A stretch of DNA of 64,000 nucleotides from Whitmania pigra (lineage: Eukaryota; Annelida; Clitellata; Hirudinida; Haemopidae), in assembly GCA_021613335.1 (NCBI GenBank), contig JAJTWR010000314.1:1623501-1687500 (forward strand). The letters run 5' to 3'. Below the pieces are notes generated by a model. The model searched no databases and was not told the origin of the DNA. It saw nothing but the letters and a program-made list of their open reading frames with translations. This document shows, one piece after another, positions 58,410-64,000 of this stretch. Position 1 is the first letter of the stretch, and every line of letters starts with the position of its first letter. The translations under genes were made by a program, and so were the position numbers.

Positions 58410-58680
58410 GTGATGATAAAGCAACGTCATCAGCATCATCATCATCTTCGTCATCATCGTCAGCAACATCTCAATCATAATAGCATCACCATCATCGTCA
58501 TCATCATCATCTTCGTCATCATCGTCAGCAACATCTCAATCATAATAGTCATCACAATCTTCGTCATCATCGTCATCATCATCTTTGTCATCATCGCCAT
58601 CATCATCTCGGTCATCTTGGTCATCGTTATCATAACCATCACCATCAACATCATCATCATCATCAATTTGCTGATCATCT
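58410..58680. repeat. TCA/TCG-rich degenerate microsatellite
   Basis: CATCATCATCATCTTCGTCATCATCGTCAG-type words, including an approximate duplication of about 50 nt (58435-58480 and 58500-58550). Confidence 0.8.
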
Positions 58681-59179
58681 TAGATACGTTGAAACGTTGG
58701 CAATCCTTGACGCATCATCAAATATACAAATTGTTAGAACATCCATTTTCTTCAAATTAAATGCAAATTCAACATTTATTCGAATTTGTAAAATAATTCG
58801 ACAAAATTATTATATTTATTATCGTTACCGTATTATTATTATTATTATTATTAATACCAATATTATATTTATTTTTATTATTATCATTATTATATTTCTT
58901 AATAAAATATTTATTGTTATGAAACGACTTGAATGTTTGGCTGATCGTTCAATGTTTGCGTGGCTTATTTGGTTTTTCGTCTCCACTCGGACTGAAAATC
59001 TCAGCGACTATTTTTAAGGACCGATTTTTGTTTGTGACCTTGAAGTCCTTTGGGGGGGGATTTAAATGGCAACTTAATGGACTCTTGCAATCTTTCATTC
59101 ACAATTCCGTGAGAATATTTCGTATTGTTTTTTTTATGTTGTAATCTTGAACTCGACTTTGTTTGGGTCGTAATGATAC

Positions 59180-59541
<362 letters not shown>

Positions 59542-59690
59542 GCAAGTGCTTTAATAAATAATTAAGAAATGGCATCTGTAAAGTTCGGTAATTTTTTTTA
59601 AAGGATGTCCTTGTGTTGAGTGTCTGGGGAATGAACAAAACCAACCGCAAGCACTCACTCACCACAAATTCAGATGAGTATATGAACAGC

Positions 59691-59828
59691 TAACCACATC
59701 AACAGGCAACCATATCAACAGGTAACCGCATCTACAGGTAACCGCATCAACATGTAACCATATCAACAGGTAACCGCATGAGCAGGTAACCACATCAATA
59801 GGTAACCATATCAACAGGTAATCATCAC
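59691..59828. repeat. 16-nt minisatellite, about eight copies
   Basis: Consensus ACCGCATCAACAGGTA with point variants (CCATATC, CCACATC, TCTACAGG). Direct tandem, no spacer. Confidence 0.9.
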
Positions 59829-59929
59829 CAAGTGATAATCATTACTACCAAGAGAGCATGAACAAGTAGAGTCTTAAAAATCTTCCTCATCACAGAGGTG
59901 TTTCATCTTTGCAGACTTGAAACCAGAAA

Positions 59930-61345
59930 TCGTCAAAAAACCAATTTGAAAGTAACGCGTGTGTTCGGCGCCAAAACTGCTCTGCGCTGAGTTGCGCGTC
60001 TGAGATCACTTTCTTGGCGCTGTTTTCCGTTGGTGGCGGCCGAGTGTCTGCGCTTGAGAGAATTTATTGAAGATTGCTAGTCGAAGTTTGGTTTAAGGGG
60101 TTTTTAGTAATAAAATATTATCACCAATAATAATAAAATTATTAATGATAATAATAATTATTACTTTTGAGAAGATTAGTTTGAAAAATTTACCTTTAAA
60201 ATTGATGGAAATTGCCCATTGTGAGTTGTCGAAGATAACTACGAAAGCACAAAAAATATTATAGGTTAGTTACAGGTAATAATAATAATAAAAATTGATT
60301 AAGATTAATAACATCAATAATTTAGCTAGCTACACTTACGAAATCGCTAATAAAAAGCTAAAGATAAGAAATTTATTCGTAATTTTACAGAGCGTTACGA
60401 GGTTAGTGTATTTCCTGATGAATATTTTACTATTTAAATCATTTTTCATTCTTTTCTCATATTTTTTAAAGCTTTCTCAAATTATTTTAACCCAATAATA
60501 ATACTAATAAAAACAATAACAAATTAATTATATCATTACTTATATTATTATTAATACTATTATAATGTCAAAATTATTAAATAAACTCGTATGACATCTC
60601 ATAATAATAAAACAATAAAATAAAACAATTTATTATTGACAATAATTATTATCATCATCATCATCATAATTTTCATTAATAATAAAACCGTAAAGCTCTG
60701 TGTTGGATATTCTTCGTAAGATTTCCGAAGCTCGTCTTTTAATCTCGAAGGAACAAATGGAATTTGAAAGTAATTTCAGTTGAAAGATGGAATTTATTTC
60801 ATTTATGCATCGTAATAAGTTCAACGTGCCTGTCCACATTAATGCTCCATCGTCATCGTCATCATCATCGTCAACGTCATCGCCATCATCATCGTCATCA
60901 TCATCGTCATCATCATCATCATCGTCATCATCATCATCATCATCATCTGTGTATTTCCACTTTGCTCACTCATGTATTTTCCCATCGACAAAGAATCGAC
61001 GTCATCGATTATGATGATGACAACGACGCCTGTTCTTATTATCGCTAGTCTTATTTTTTATAATAATTGATATTTAATATTATATTATTTGATAATTAAT
61101 ATTATAATGATTATATATATATATTACTAATGTTATTGTTTTTTTTTTGTTATTGACTATCAATGACTGTGCTATTATTTACTTTAACTTTATAATATTG
61201 TTAGTTTTCTGATTTAAATGTTTTATGACTCGTCATAATAAAATTTGTATTTTAATTTAATGACAATAAAATAATTTATATATATTATATAATAATTAAT
61301 ATATAATAATTATAATAATAGTATTAAAAATATATTATTCAGAAG
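59930..61345. other. Possible RasGRF promoter and 5' region
   Basis: 59950-60070 is clearly more GC-rich than its surroundings (GCGCCAAAACTGCTCTGCGCTGAG region) and could be a promoter or 5' UTR exon for the downstream gene. A TCA/TCG microsatellite lies at 60850-60950. The rest is AT-rich with no ORF. Confidence 0.3.
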
Positions 61346-62984
<1,639 letters not shown>

Positions 62985-63699
62985 GTGAAAATGATGATGA
63001 TGATGATGAAGATGATGATGTTGATGATGACGGTGTTGGCGATGACGAGAGTGATAATGATGATGATTATGATGATGACTATTTTTAGCGGATACTATTA
63101 TTTGTTTGTAGATAAATCAAAATGCCTCCTTTTGCAGTTCATATTTTTATTGCCTTTTTTCACGTTTAATGTAAAAGTAAAAAATTTATTGTTCATATTA
63201 ATTCAAATGTATATTTTTTTAAATATTTATATACATTTTATGCATTCATATTTATATATTTATATATATATATATTTAATATAATTATTTTTTAACGTTC
63301 CTGTTTTCGGTGAAGGTGATTTTAAGTTAAAATATTTTACAATAAAATTAAATTTTTTTCTCTTCATAAATGGAGATGCTCTTAGTTACTAAAAATATTT
63401 ATAAACATGTTTTTAGATAATTGTTCTAAACAATTTTTAAAATTCTAATATTATATCCTAGATTTATTAAAATAATTGTAAAATTAATTTAATTCCGAAG
63501 CGAATAAATTTGAGAATATAAAATTCAGGAACAAAAAAATTCAATTCACCATAAATCCCCAATTAATTCGAAAGTCTAAAGTTGGGGTCCATTTTCTTTT
63601 TTATTTCTTTCAGCGATCATTTTAAAGATGGAGGTTGTTGCTCAATAATTTATAGTAATTATAATAATGTTATTTATGTCATTAAAATTTAAATATTAA

Positions 63700-63734
<35 letters not shown>

Positions 63735-64000
63735 ACTATAATTTTTATTATTTAATAATTAATAAATAATCCGATTTATCGATGCATCAATCCAATGAAT
63801 GGATTTTGTAATTGAATTTCTTTAGCTGGACTTTAGTTTCTAAACGACTTTGTTGTTGTTCTATAAAATAAATTAATATATAATTAATTAATGGATGAAT
63901 GAATGAGCAAATAAATGAATCTATTTTTTTATTACAATTTTTTTATCTGTCCGATCACATTTCGACGTTTATATTTGATTTATAATGCCATTTTTATATT
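62985..64000. other. RasGRF intron 2 (part)
   Basis: Begins with GTGAAAATGATGATG after exon 2 (an ATG microsatellite to 63085), then AT-rich DNA. No further exon of the family was recognised before the window ends. Confidence 0.5.

Overview
This is animal (eukaryotic, AT-rich) nuclear DNA. Spliced genes have GT-AG introns in consistent phases, intergenic space is rich in (TAA)n and (TCA)n microsatellites, and several retrotransposon and DNA-transposon families are nested in one another. The recognisable host genes (maspardin, Akirin, a RasGRF exchange factor, a PAN plus F-type-lectin/discoidin protein, an M13/neprilysin-like protein) fit an invertebrate, perhaps a lophotrochozoan such as an annelid or mollusc. 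The species cannot be fixed from the sequence alone.

Layout. 0.1-1.3 kb: 3' exons of SPG21/maspardin (+). 2.0-4.6 kb: a four-exon coiled-coil gene of unknown function (+). 5.5-9.4 kb: a near-intact CR1-type LINE (-). 9.8-10.4 kb: an intronless Akirin (+). 10.9-13.8 kb: a decayed pogo/Tigger-like transposon. 14.7-15.5 kb: a hAT transposase relic. 15.6-51.3 kb: a segmentally duplicated array. Its repeating unit carries (i) a candidate small cysteine-rich secreted peptide (-), (ii) a decayed M13 metallopeptidase-like gene (+), (iii) a block of R4-like LINE fragment, stolen exon and hAT foldback, and (iv) a PAN/F-lectin-like secreted protein (+). The array has been invaded by a deleted Ty3/gypsy element (20.2-23.2 kb), an R4-like LINE with a restriction-like endonuclease (23.3-30.0 kb) that holds a second CR1 copy, a second Ty3/gypsy element with the complementary deletion (40.0-42.5 kb) and a Jockey/I-type LINE remnant (49.5-50.4 kb). 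52.8-54.6 kb: a two-exon (at least) minus-strand gene whose last exon is the source of the stolen exon. 55-61 kb: intergenic DNA with long (TTA)n, (TAA)n and minisatellite tracts. 61.3-63.0 kb: the first two coding exons of a RasGRF-type gene (+), split by a microsatellite-filled intron and running off the right edge.

The most interesting content is the array. Its three lectin copies keep near-identical introns while differing in short loops. A very small cysteine-rich ORF differs between units mostly at synonymous sites. The linked peptidase copies have lost the first zinc-binding histidine. No prokaryotic-type system (operon, CRISPR, phage) is present.
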